From positions 1-32,414 of the forward strand of contig CAITSE010000354.1 in the NCBI GenBank assembly GCA_903894975.1: a stretch of 32,414 nt of DNA, given 5' to 3'. The notes beneath the pieces are model-generated. The model made no database searches. It saw only the letters and a list, made by a program, of their open reading frames with translations, and was not told where the DNA came from. This DNA comes from an uncultured Lentisphaerota bacterium (GTDB lineage Bacteria; Verrucomicrobiota; Lentisphaeria; Oligosphaerales; CAITYL01). How positions within the stretch are numbered: the stretch's first letter is position 1; each line of letters opens with the position of its first letter. A program made the translations under genes and the position numbers. Shown here in pieces: positions 22,249 through 29,704 of this stretch.

Positions 22249-23019
22249 TCATGGCACCTGAATGATCGTCACCCCCCGTTCGCGGCAAGCCGCCAGCACC
22301 GGCGAATTTTCATTCCCAGCATTGGTGATGAGAACCGCCATCCGTTCCAGGGGGGCGATACGGCACATAGCCGAGCGTCCGATCTTGCTGCGGTCCGCCA
22401 AAACCACCGTCTTTTCGGCATTGGCAATCATGGTCCGCTCCATCTCCGCCGCCTGCTCGTCCGAATTGAACAGCCCCGATTCATCCACGCCGCCGGCGGA
22501 GAGAAAGGCCCAACGCGCCCGGTAAAGCTCCAGGCTTTTCACCACGCCCGGCCCGGTCAGCAGACCGGAAGCCGGCCGCAGCAAACCGCCCGTCACATAC
22601 AGTTCCAGCCCGATCTTTCCCGTAGTCCGCGGTTCCAATGCCGCCGCCAACCGCAGTGAATTGGTGATGATTTTCAGGGGAAGATCCGGCAGGCAGGCGG
22701 CCAGATGGAACGTGGTCGTGCCGCCATCCACAAACACCACATCCCCGCTCTCAAGCCGTTTCACCGCTTCCCTGGCCAGGGCCGCCTTTTCCCCGGCAAA
22801 CCTGGCCTCGCGCACGGCAAAAGAAGGCATCTCCTCCGGCCGCAACGGACAGATCCCGCCATGGGAACGACGGACCAGACCGCGCCGCACCAGATCATCA
22901 AAGTCGCGCCGGATCGTGGCCGGACTGGCCTTGAACCGGATCATCGCCTCCTGCACCGACAGAAAATCCTGCGTCGCCAAATGCTCCAGCATGCCGGACT
23001 GACGTTCAGGCTGAAACAT
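22249..23019 (-). CDS. DeoR/GlpR family transcriptional regulator, probably of rhaD
   Basis: 256-residue regulator. The N-terminal winged helix-turn-helix has the DeoR pattern: LSVQEAMIRFKASPATIRRD, then LVRRGLVRRSHGG. The C-terminal sugar-phosphate-binding (DeoRC) domain shows VVFVDGGTTTFHLA, IITNSLRLAAAL, YVTGGLLRPASG and TVVLADRSKIGR. Such proteins usually repress a sugar operon until a phosphorylated intermediate binds. ATG 23019 fits; an upstream GTG at 23064 is possible but would add a basic leader. It is divergent from rhaD, and a tandem 10-bp repeat at the rhaD promoter is a likely operator. Confidence 0.93.
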   Translation of the reverse strand: MFQPERQSGMLEHLATQDFLSVQEAMIRFKASPATIRRDFDDLVRRGLVRRSHGGICPLRPEEMPSFAVREARFAGEKAALAREAVKRLESGDVVFVDGGTTTFHLAACLPDLPLKIITNSLRLAAALEPRTTGKIGLELYVTGGLLRPASGLLTGPGVVKSLELYRARWAFLSAGGVDESGLFNSDEQAAEMERTMIANAEKTVVLADRSKIGRSAMCRIAPLERMAVLITNAGNENSPVLAACRERGVTIIQVP

Positions 23020-23064
23020 GGTTGCCACCCTGCCCTTCCTTATTTTTTTGAGCGTGGTCGCCAC

Positions 23065-23185
23065 GCCATGGAGTGCGGCGAGAATCGCCGCCTTTCATTC
23101 CGGCGGAGCCGGTTCCGATTTCCGTTGCCCAGGAGCGCGCTTCCAGCGCGAAGCCATGGCGGCGATCCTCGCCGCACTCCATGGC
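23065..23185. repeat. 28-bp inverted repeat between deoR and rhaD
   Basis: The arms at 23065-23092 and 23158-23185 match at 27 of 28 positions; they contain GAGTGCGGCGAGAATCGCC and its complement. Each arm has an internal dyad (GGCGGCGA / TCGCCGC). The 65-nt loop holds CGCGCT-TCC-AGCGCG. A separate dyad GCGTGG-TCG-CCACGC (23052-23066) adjoins the left arm. It lies in the divergent regulatory region and could form a cruciform. Confidence 0.8.
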
Positions 23186-23243
23186 GCCGCCTGCACGCGC
23201 AAACTTTCCCGTAACGGATGCCATTACCACACCGCGTGATTGT

Positions 23244-23271
23244 TTGTAATTAGTTTATGATCGTTTATGAT
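23244..23271 (+). promoter_or_regulatory. rhaD promoter with tandem operator-like repeats
   Basis: TTGTAA (23244-23249) and TATGAT (23266-23271) are spaced by 16 nt. GTTTATGAT occurs twice, at 23253-23261 and 23263-23271, one helical turn apart, the second covering the -10. Tandem repeats at this spacing suit DeoR-family binding, so this is a likely operator for the adjacent regulator. Confidence 0.55.
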
Positions 23272-23301
23272 TTTATCAACATCAAACACGGAGTTTTTAT
23301 C

Positions 23302-24120
23302 ATGTTCAATCATCACCCTCCCTTTCTTCGCACCATGGCCAAAACCAGTCACGATATGTGGACCAAAGGCTGGGCCGAAGCCAACGGCGGCAATCTCTCC
23401 CTGCGCCTGTCCCCGGACGAACTTAAGGGCGAATCCGGGATGGAGCCAAAAAACGATTGGCAACCCCTGAGCGCGCCGCTGCCGAATCTTAGCGGCGCCT
23501 GGTTTCTCGTCAGCGGCACCGGCCGGCATTTGCGGAACATCGCCCTTTTCCCGGAAAAAAACACCGGGCTTATCGAGCTTGACGCGGCCGGCGCGAACTG
23601 GCGGACGCGCTGGGGCTTCGAGCCCACCGGCCGGCCGACCTCCGAGTTGGAGGCGCATCTGCAAACCCATGCGGTCATCCGGGAGACGTCACAGGACGTA
23701 GACCACGCGGTGATCCACACCCATACGCCGCACCTGATCGCCCTGACCTATGCCCTGGCGAATCTGGACAGCGCCAAGCTCACCAAACTGCTATGGCAGA
23801 TGCATGCGGAATGCATCGTCGGGTTCCCCCAGGGTATCGAGTTCCTGCCGTGGATGATGGCTGGAACAACCGCCATTGCCGACGCCACCGCGGCGGCCAT
23901 GCGCCGGCGCAAGCTCGCCATCTGGCAGTTTCACGGCGTGGTCGGCGTCGGCCGTAACCTGGACGCGGCATTCGGCCTGATCGACATGGCGGAAAAGGCG
24001 GCGCAAATTTGGTTCCTGGCCATGTCCGCCGGGGGCGTTCAGACCCGGCTGACGGACGCCCAGCTCCTGGCCATCGCCCGTAATTTCAAAGTCACCCCCG
24101 ACCCGCTCATCCTGGCCTGA
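23302..24120 (+). CDS. rhaD: Rhamnulose-1-phosphate aldolase
   Basis: 272-residue class II (zinc) aldolase cleaving L-rhamnulose-1-phosphate to dihydroxyacetone phosphate and L-lactaldehyde. It follows E. coli RhaD along its length: MWTKGWAEANGGNLSLRL at the start, SGTGRHLRN, PTSELEAH with catalytic Glu115, zinc ligands His139 and His141 in VIHTHTPH, Glu170 in MHAECIVGFP, and His211 in WQFHGVVGVG. ATG 23302 has CGGAG about 10 nt upstream; an upstream ATG at 23257 lies inside the promoter. Rhamnose isomerase and kinase are not in the window, so the pathway must be completed elsewhere. Confidence 0.94.
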   Translation: MFNHHPPFLRTMAKTSHDMWTKGWAEANGGNLSLRLSPDELKGESGMEPKNDWQPLSAPLPNLSGAWFLVSGTGRHLRNIALFPEKNTGLIELDAAGANWRTRWGFEPTGRPTSELEAHLQTHAVIRETSQDVDHAVIHTHTPHLIALTYALANLDSAKLTKLLWQMHAECIVGFPQGIEFLPWMMAGTTAIADATAAAMRRRKLAIWQFHGVVGVGRNLDAAFGLIDMAEKAAQIWFLAMSAGGVQTRLTDAQLLAIARNFKVTPDPLILA

Positions 24121-24232
24121 ATAATTCCCGATCCGGATTGGTAATCAAATTGATTTCCACGGCGCCGGCGATACGATCGGAACGATTTTTCGAGGCGTTC
24201 ACCATTGTTTTTTCCCCGGGAGAAATGAAACC

Positions 24233-25363
24233 ATGACCACCCGCGCGCAGAAACAGATCCAAGACTTGTTGGAAACCGTGGTTGCGGAGGGCAAGGAACG
24301 CGGCGTCCAGGTCGCGGCCTATCTCAACGGCAAGCTGGTGATCGACGCCTGGGCCGGCATCGCCGACGTGCGCACCGGCAGGCCGGTCGCCGGCGACACG
24401 CTGTTCCCGGTCTTTTCCTCCACCAAGGGAATCGCCGCGACCCTGATCCATATCCTGGCCGAGCGCGGCCGGCTCGACTACGGCATGCGCATCGCCGATT
24501 GCTGGCCCGAGTTCGCCGCCAACGGCAAAGAGAACGTCACGCTCCGGCAGGCGCTGAACCACACCTCCGGCATTCCGCAGATGCCGGAAGGGCTGGACCA
24601 TCTCACGCTCGGCGACTGGGACCGGATGTGCGCGGAAATCGCCAAGCTCAAGCCGCAGTGGCCGCCCGGCAGTCACATGGAATATCATGCCATGACCTTC
24701 GGCTGGATCCTGGGCGAAGTGGCCCGCCGCGTCGACGGCCGCGCCTTCGCCAAACTCATGGAAGACGAGGTCTGCCGCCCGCTCGGCATCCTGGACGACA
24801 TGTTCGTCGGCGCCCCCGCCGCCGTGGACGGACGCGTCGCCTTCCTGGAGGCGCACCTGCCCCCGCCCGCGCCGCCGCCGGCCGAACCCCTGCCCGTGCC
24901 CGCCGCGCCGCCTTCCGTCCCGCCCCTGGTCTGGCCGCTCCATGAGTGGATGAACCGCGCGGATGCGCGCCGGGCCTGCATCCCCGCCAGCAACGGCATC
25001 ATGACCGCTCGCGCCCTGGCCCGCCACTACGCCGCGCTGGTGCCGGGCGGCGTGGACGGCGTCGAACTGCTCCCCCCGGAACGGGTCCGGCTCATGACCG
25101 TCCGCCAGCAGACCGAACCGGATTCCGGCGCGCTCCTGAAAGACCGCCGGGGGCTGGGTTACGGCCTGGGCGGCGGCGAAGGGGCACTGGAAGGCCCGCG
25201 CGAAACCGCCTTCGGCCACGGCGGCTACGGCGGCTCCTTCGCTTGCGCCGATCCCGAACGCCGCTTCGCCGTCGGCCTGACCAAGAACCTCTATTTCTCC
25301 CCCAAGGGCGAGGCCCACGGCCAGATCATCGCCGAAGTCCGCAAGGCCCTCGGCCTCGACTAA
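24233..25363 (+). CDS. Serine hydrolase of the beta-lactamase (class C/esterase) family
   Basis: 376-residue penicillin-binding-protein-fold hydrolase, most likely an esterase rather than a true beta-lactamase. The SxxK nucleophile motif is Ser62-Ser-Thr-Lys65 in PVFSSTKGIAAT. The second motif, usually YxN, reads Tyr151-His-Ala in MEYHAMTFGW, as in EstB-type esterases. The third, usually K(T/S)G, is represented by GHGGYGGSF near the C-terminus. A Pro-rich insertion (about 208-236) precedes the C-terminal half. There is no signal peptide. It follows rhaD by 112 bp on the same strand, so it may be co-expressed. The substrate is unknown. Confidence 0.88.
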   Translation: MTTRAQKQIQDLLETVVAEGKERGVQVAAYLNGKLVIDAWAGIADVRTGRPVAGDTLFPVFSSTKGIAATLIHILAERGRLDYGMRIADCWPEFAANGKENVTLRQALNHTSGIPQMPEGLDHLTLGDWDRMCAEIAKLKPQWPPGSHMEYHAMTFGWILGEVARRVDGRAFAKLMEDEVCRPLGILDDMFVGAPAAVDGRVAFLEAHLPPPAPPPAEPLPVPAAPPSVPPLVWPLHEWMNRADARRACIPASNGIMTARALARHYAALVPGGVDGVELLPPERVRLMTVRQQTEPDSGALLKDRRGLGYGLGGGEGALEGPRETAFGHGGYGGSFACADPERRFAVGLTKNLYFSPKGEAHGQIIAEVRKALGLD

Positions 25364-25365
25364 CA

Positions 25366-26142
25366 TTATCGCGGAGAGTTCTCTTTGTCTTCAACGACCG
25401 TGTCTGAAATCGCCGAAACCAGGCCGCGGTCATCATGGGTGCGGATCGCGAAGTTGCACATCCCGGACTCGACAAGCAGGCTGACATCCACCTCGCATTT
25501 GTTGCCGATCATATTCGTGACACGCTCCGCCCGGTCCCAGTCCGCTGCGGTGATTCTCGTTTTGGAACAGCGCACCTCGAACGAAACCGCATTCGTCACA
25601 CCCATCACCCGCGGTTGCTTCCAGAACAAAACGAACTTGCCTTTCTTCGCACCGGACTGCGCGCGCTGCACTCCCGGGTTTTCGGGCCGGGGCGGCGGCA
25701 GCCAATGGGAAGAGCGATCGGGGACAATGAATGCCATGTCGTTATGGACCATGAACCACAGGGCGATCTTAACGGTGCCGTTGCTCCCGATCGGCGGCTG
25801 CAAGTGGAGCGTGTCGGACGGGTTTTTCCAGTTCTCGAATTCGACACTGAGTTCCGGGAGGGTCCCCGGTACGCCATGAAGTATCACCTCGTACGAATGA
25901 GACGTCGCGGGTTCAAGGAGGATGACCGTGTCGTTCTCCTCAACACTCCCGCTCCAGAACAACGTGACAGGCTTTCCTGCTGATTTCCGGCCGGCGTAAC
26001 TCAGGGCCGAAGACTTCACCAGGAGCATGACGTTAGTGTCGTGGACACGAAACGTCACCTGAGGCCGCGGACGGTCAAAGGGAACGGCATCCGTCATGCA
26101 TCCGCTCATCATGACGCAACATGCGAGCATAAGGTTTCTCAT
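25366..26142 (-). CDS. Putative lipoprotein with fibronectin-III-like C-terminal domain
   Basis: 258 residues. A lipoprotein signal (MRNLMLACCVMMSGC) gives a lipidation Cys near residue 15. The N-terminal half looks like a beta domain (VTLFWSGSVEENDTVILLEP, then YEVILHGVPG). The C-terminal half resembles an FN3 domain, with FVLFWKQPRV and a closing FAIRTHDDRGLVSAISDTVV. The segment NDTVILLEP-YEVIL parallels SDTVVVKREP-YTLIL of the small lipoprotein at 4978-5370. Its stop lies 2 bp from the stop of the convergent serine hydrolase. The gene has lower GC than its neighbours. Function is unknown. Confidence 0.8.
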   Translation of the reverse strand: MRNLMLACCVMMSGCMTDAVPFDRPRPQVTFRVHDTNVMLLVKSSALSYAGRKSAGKPVTLFWSGSVEENDTVILLEPATSHSYEVILHGVPGTLPELSVEFENWKNPSDTLHLQPPIGSNGTVKIALWFMVHNDMAFIVPDRSSHWLPPPRPENPGVQRAQSGAKKGKFVLFWKQPRVMGVTNAVSFEVRCSKTRITAADWDRAERVTNMIGNKCEVDVSLLVESGMCNFAIRTHDDRGLVSAISDTVVEDKENSPR

Positions 26143-26162
26143 GAGTCCTTTCAGCCAACGAC

Positions 26163-26199
26163 GCGCCTAACGGGCGGCAAAGCCGTACCGTTCAGGCGC
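26163..26199. repeat. Bulged hairpin resembling an integron attC site
   Basis: On the plus strand GCGCCTAACGG (26163-26173) pairs with CCGTT (26188-26192) plus AGGCGC (26194-26199), leaving one extrahelical C at 26193, around an inner CGGC-aaa-GCCG stem. GCCTAAC and, on the other strand, GTTAGGC match the attC core consensus (RYYYAAC / GTTRRRY). It lies 20 bp upstream of the lipoprotein start and 60 bp after the stop of a gene fragment, the place of a cassette junction. It is shorter than typical attC and the bulge position is atypical. No integrase is present. Confidence 0.4.
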
Positions 26200-26261
26200 T
26201 GGTTCGTACGCCAAATGACATTGCCCGTCCGATCATCCTCGCATCAACTGTCGGACTACTT

Positions 26262-26585
26262 TTACTCTATCGTGGTGGTGGCGATGTTTGACACCTGTTT
26301 GCCATATACGACACTCTTCCCGTCCTCTTTCTTCCCGGCAACTGCATATGCCGCGATGTAAAGATCAACCTTACTGCCCTCTGCAGGTTCACCAGAATTC
26401 ATGGTCTTTGCAACACGGATCATCATGTTCACAAACGCCTCGGTCTGAGCAATCGAGATGTCGCCCTTCTCGGCAGACAAGGAGATGGCGTTTCCCTGAG
26501 TGACTTGACTGCGATTTTTGCCCCACTCGAATCCCAGGACAACGGCCGTTGGCGCATCCTTTGTCAGTTTGTTGTGTTGCGAACG
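26262..26585 (-). pseudogene. 5'-truncated gene fragment of unknown function
   Basis: A 107-codon open frame without an ATG or GTG start; a TAA (26588-26586) closes it upstream. The residues look genuinely protein-like: DAPTAVVLGFEWGKNRSQV, then GNAISLSAEKGDISIAQTEA and KVDLYIAAYAVAGKKEDGK. Only a TTG at 26480 could start a 72-residue version. I see no N-terminal part in the other frames; only 36 bp separate it from the PEP-CTERM gene. It is probably the 3' end of a decayed gene. Confidence 0.5.
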
Positions 26586-26624
26586 TTACGTTGTAAATAT
26601 TGGGTTTCGTTCCTCACCCTCAAC

Positions 26625-27278
26625 CTACGGCCCGACGACCTTCTTGATGCGACGACGGCCCAAAACGAGCATCACGACTGCGCCACCGGCAAGGATAACC
26701 AGGGAGGAAGGTTCAGGAACGACTGCGTCCACACTGACCAGATCCAGTAAAGGCCCCCAATAGCCCGAACCATTGACACTGGTGAACATCAAAGTGGTAG
26801 TTGGGTCAGTTGCGATGAACGTGAGAGTCTCTTTCCCCCACACAAGATCCCCGTTGGACGAGGCTGCCTGGGAAAAAACCTGCTGTATCCCAGCGATATT
26901 GACCTGCACTTGGCGAGGATCAGGAAAACCGGTGCCTGGGCCGGAAAAATAAAAGGTCAATAGGTAGCTTGCGCCAACGTCCGTGGCGAAGCTTTGAGAT
27001 AATATGCCCGTGTCGGCCAAGCCGCCTCCGCCGTTGTTAAGGTCTACGACTTTAGTCCCATCGAACGGCTTCTGCATCTCTGCGTCGTTATGCCAATTGA
27101 TGATACCCGTTCCGGTATTCCTCCAGCCCGTCAAGGCCACGGAACCGGGAGCAATGTCGGTCCACTTGTCCCCAGTATAATTACCCAGCTCAAAAGAGCC
27201 ATTTACAATTAAATTGGCGCGCGCTTCGCTAAAAAACGCGAGAAAACTCACGAGCAGCGCTAAAAAACCTTTTTTCAT
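26625..27278 (-). CDS. PEP-CTERM sorted extracellular protein, choice-of-anchor C/DUF642-like
   Basis: 217 residues. A signal peptide (MKKGFLALLVSFLAFFSEARA) precedes a secreted beta domain that opens with NLIVNGSFELG and continues GSVALTGWRNTG and DGTKVVDLNNGGGG, the pattern of choice-of-anchor C/DUF642 domains. The C-terminus is a canonical PEP-CTERM tail: VPEPSSL, a hydrophobic helix, then GRRRIKK. Such proteins are processed by an exosortase and displayed outside or in a matrix; no exosortase is in the window. ATG 27278 is chosen as the start of the signal peptide; the open frame upstream to 27371 does not fit. Carbohydrate or extracellular polymer binding is likely but unproven. Confidence 0.9.
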   Translation of the reverse strand: MKKGFLALLVSFLAFFSEARANLIVNGSFELGNYTGDKWTDIAPGSVALTGWRNTGTGIINWHNDAEMQKPFDGTKVVDLNNGGGGLADTGILSQSFATDVGASYLLTFYFSGPGTGFPDPRQVQVNIAGIQQVFSQAASSNGDLVWGKETLTFIATDPTTTLMFTSVNGSGYWGPLLDLVSVDAVVPEPSSLVILAGGAVVMLVLGRRRIKKVVGP

Positions 27279-27544
27279 AATCACCGGTTTTTCCGTGGTT
27301 TCCGGCCGGAGCGGACATGGAAGCAGCGGAGAGTTGAAGCTGTCGCAGTCATTTAACCTGCTTTTATTCAACGTATTCCAATGCCCGTACTCAATGATTT
27401 TTGAATGAATTATACCATAAGAGCCGACGCGGACAAAAACAAGCCCCGTGCGGGAACGCGCCGTCTTTACCGGAATTTCGCCGACTTCGGTTGTTTCCGC
27501 GGTTGCACTTCGCCGCGCCCCCCCGTTTGCCGACGGCGCGCGAT

Positions 27545-27646
27545 CCCATACGTCCCATCGGTCCCATAAGTCCCATTCGTCCTATTCCCGAACGCGCGCC
27601 GCCGGATCGGAAGCATGGGACGTATGGGACCGATGGGACGTATGGG
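27545..27646. repeat. Inverted pair of 9-nt stutter arrays (CCCATNNGT)
   Basis: The left arm (27545-27576) is CCCATACGT, CCCATCGGT, CCCATAAGT, CCCAT; the right arm (27615-27646) is its reverse complement at 31 of 32 positions, 38 nt away. Further degenerate units continue outward on both sides (to about 27588 and 27656). Confidence 0.85.
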
Positions 27647-27795
27647 ACTTATGGGACGGCGGCGCGGGGTTCCCAGGGTAATCCGGGTCTGGAACGCGTG
27701 AAGGGGCGGGATGCTCAGTCGCCAGAAAAAGTAAAAGATGTCTATCACCATCAGGTTAAGCATGTTAGAATATTTTATCTGCCGTCCGTTGTAGC

Positions 27796-27886
27796 AACGT
27801 GGTTGCACCACGTTTCCGCGGCATCGCCGTAGCCTGCGGCGGTGGCGGCTCCGAGATCTGCCGGTGTTCTTCTGTCAGCATCTCGG
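27796..27886. repeat. Two adjacent intergenic hairpins
   Basis: AACGTGG-TTGCA-CCACGTT (27796-27814) is a perfect 7-bp hairpin. CCGAGAT (27851-27857) and ATCTCGG (27880-27886) form a second stem around 22 nt. Neither is followed by a T-run. Confidence 0.55.
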
Positions 27887-27945
27887 CGTTGTGCGGCGCG
27901 CGGGAGCACGGGCGGCACCTTCTCCGCGCTGAACCGCCCCAGCCC

Positions 27946-27980
27946 CCCAAATTTCCAATTTCTAGTTTCAAGTTTCACCC
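27946..27980. repeat. AATTTC-type repeat, second copy
   Basis: CCCAAATTTCCAATTTC followed by AGTTTCAAGTTTCACCC; the first copy at 4380-4406 shares both blocks. Both copies lie just upstream of a plus-strand gene. Confidence 0.7.
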
Positions 27981-27997
27981 ATCCTCCCTTGGCCGAG

Positions 27998-28006
27998 TGA
28001 TATAGT
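27998..28006 (+). promoter_or_regulatory. Candidate extended -10 promoter of lysA
   Basis: TGATATAGT is an extended -10 (TGn-TATAGT), about 58 bp before the lysA start. No -35 is clear, as is common for extended -10 promoters. No lysine riboswitch is apparent between it and the gene. Confidence 0.45.
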
Positions 28007-28063
28007 ACGTTTTTCCTGTCCGCCCGCCGCGGTCGGGATGTGTGCAACCAGCCGAGGCCGCCC

Positions 28064-29344
28064 ATGCGCATTGACTCCCAGTCCCAGATCTCCCTTGAAG
28101 ACGTTCCCGTCACCGTGCTCGCCGAAAGCTACGGCACGCCGGTCTATGTCTACGAGGAAAACCGCATCCGCGAAAACTTCCGCCGCGCCGACGCGGCCTT
28201 CCGCAAGCATTACCCGGACTTCCGCTTCTTCTACGCCATCAAGTGCTGCAACAACCTGGCCATCGCCAACATCCTGCGGCAGGAAGGCGCCGGCATCGAC
28301 GCCGCCAGCGTCAATGAAATCCTGCTGGCCAAAGAACTCGGCCTCGGCGGCGAACACGTCATGTTCAGCGGCAACTTTCTCTCCGATGACGACATCCGGC
28401 AGGGGCTGGAGAGCGGCGTCATCTTCAACCTGGACGACGCCTCGCTGCTGCCGCGCGTCCTGAAGCACGGCAAGCCGGAGGTCCTCTCCTTCCGCATCAA
28501 TCCCGGGTACGGCAAGAGTTCCCTGGGCGACTTTGTCACCAATGCCGGGCCCAAGGCGAAGTTCGGTGTGCATCCCGACCATGTCCTGGCCGCGTACAAG
28601 GCCGCGAAAGAGGCCGGCATCACCCGCTTCGGCGCCCACATGATGCCCGGTTCCTGCATGATCGAGCCGGAATATTTCGAACTGATCACAGGACTGCTGA
28701 TGGACATTGTCGGGCGGGTCGGCCGCGAGCTCGGCATCACCTTCGAGTTCGTCGACCTCGGCGGCGGCCTGGGCATCCCCTACCGCCACGGCGAGCCCGC
28801 GCTGGACCTGGACGAGACGGCGAAGCGCATCGCCGGCGTCTTCCGCAAGAAAGTCGCCGAGTACGGCCTCACGCCGCCCCGGCTGATGATGGAACCCGCC
28901 CGCTATTTCGTCGGCGACGCCGGGTACCTGATCGGCCGCGTCCACACCATCAAGGACAGCTACACCCGGATCATCGGCACGGACGTGGGCATGAACACCC
29001 TGGCGCGTCCGGCCATGTACGGCGCCTACCACCACATTTATGTCAACGGCCGCGAGCACGAGGCGCGCCAGCCGGTGGGGCTGTGCGGCCAGATCTGCGA
29101 GAACACCGACTATTGGGTGAAGGAACGCCCGCTGCCGGCGGGCACCGCCATCGGCGACCTGGTGGTGATCGAGAACGCCGGCGCCTACGGCTATACCATG
29201 AGCTACCAGTACAACGGGCGGCTGCGCCCGGCCGAAGTGCTGGTGAACGGTGCCCGGCACTGGCTGATCCGCGAACGCGAAACCTTCCAGGACCTGATCC
29301 GCACCGTCCGCGTCCCGGAACACCTGCGCCCGGCCGCCGGTTAA
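28064..29344 (+). CDS. lysA: Diaminopimelate decarboxylase
   Basis: 426-residue fold-III PLP enzyme making L-lysine from meso-diaminopimelate. The PLP lysine is Lys60 in FRFFYAIKCCNN. Other family features are INPGYGKSSLGDF and KFGVHPDHV, the phosphate-binding VDLGGGLGIPY, EPARYFVGDAGYLIGRV, and the subunit-crossing CGQICENTDYW near 345 followed by NAGAYGYTMSYQYNGR. The chain resembles DapDC more than ornithine decarboxylase or carboxynorspermidine decarboxylase, which cannot be fully excluded. ATG 28064 has GAGG 7 nt upstream; a GTG at 28040 is an alternative. It stands alone with its own promoter candidate. Confidence 0.9.
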   Translation: MRIDSQSQISLEDVPVTVLAESYGTPVYVYEENRIRENFRRADAAFRKHYPDFRFFYAIKCCNNLAIANILRQEGAGIDAASVNEILLAKELGLGGEHVMFSGNFLSDDDIRQGLESGVIFNLDDASLLPRVLKHGKPEVLSFRINPGYGKSSLGDFVTNAGPKAKFGVHPDHVLAAYKAAKEAGITRFGAHMMPGSCMIEPEYFELITGLLMDIVGRVGRELGITFEFVDLGGGLGIPYRHGEPALDLDETAKRIAGVFRKKVAEYGLTPPRLMMEPARYFVGDAGYLIGRVHTIKDSYTRIIGTDVGMNTLARPAMYGAYHHIYVNGREHEARQPVGLCGQICENTDYWVKERPLPAGTAIGDLVVIENAGAYGYTMSYQYNGRLRPAEVLVNGARHWLIRERETFQDLIRTVRVPEHLRPAAG

Positions 29345-29704
29345 ACATGCAAGGGGGCGGGTCTGTGGCTTGTGGTCTGTAGGCCTGTGGGAAAGCAAGG
29401 GCAGGAACAAATCCTTCGACTTTTCCGTATTCCTCTTCACCACCAGCCACAGGCCTACAGACCACAGACCTTTTGTAACTGAGCGATTGCACTCCTGCCT
29501 GCCTTCCGGCTGGACGTTTGGCCGACGCGAGGCACATTATGCCTGTTTACACAACGCCGGCCCCGGCCTTGGGCGGGAACTTCGGGAGGAATTCCCGTGT
29601 CGCAGGAAACACCCATCCGGAAGGCCCGGCGGCGAAATTTATTCACCTTGTCTCACTCCTGATCTCATCGCAACCCAACCTGACCTCCAACCACGAGGAA
29701 CCCC
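29345..29704. other. Intergenic region between lysA and the foldase gene
   Basis: The left third holds the TGTGGTC-type inverted pair. The rest (29470-29690) is unassigned sequence in which I see no gene or promoter that I would defend. GAGGA 5-6 nt before 29705 is the ribosome-binding site of the foldase gene. Confidence 0.6.
29360..29466. repeat. TGTGGTC-family inverted pair downstream of lysA
   Basis: TGTGGTCTGTAGGCCTGTGG (29371-29390) has its exact reverse complement at 29447-29466, 56 nt later. Additional family sequence (GGTCTGTGGCT) extends the left arm to 29360. It begins 16 bp after the lysA stop and could act as a transcript-end hairpin. Confidence 0.8.

Larger units (their letters stand above)
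27279..28063. other. Repeat-rich 785-bp intergenic region between PEP-CTERM gene and lysA
   Basis: No gene seen. From left to right: the PEP-CTERM upstream region (27279-27420), unassigned GC-rich sequence (27421-27540), a 9-nt-unit inverted repeat (27545-27646), further unassigned sequence with an AT-rich segment near 27730-27780, two hairpins (27796-27886), an AATTTC-type repeat (27946-27980) and the lysA promoter (27998-28006). Short open frames here follow the repeat units and do not look like genes. Confidence 0.7.

Noticed and set aside
27545-27656. Possible CRISPR array because of regularly spaced units
   Set aside because: Units are 9 nt with no spacers and reverse direction halfway; no cas gene is present.
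27391-27832. Short frames with repeated Gly-Pro-Met or Pro-Ile-Arg units
   Set aside because: They translate the CCCATNNGT repeat; there is no ribosome-binding site or domain.
27981-28063. Possible lysine riboswitch before lysA
   Set aside because: The leader after the promoter candidate is only about 50 nt and lacks the multi-helix structure.
27968-29443. 491-codon minus-strand open frame over lysA
   Set aside because: Antisense shadow; it begins in a repeat and the lysA frame is fully supported.
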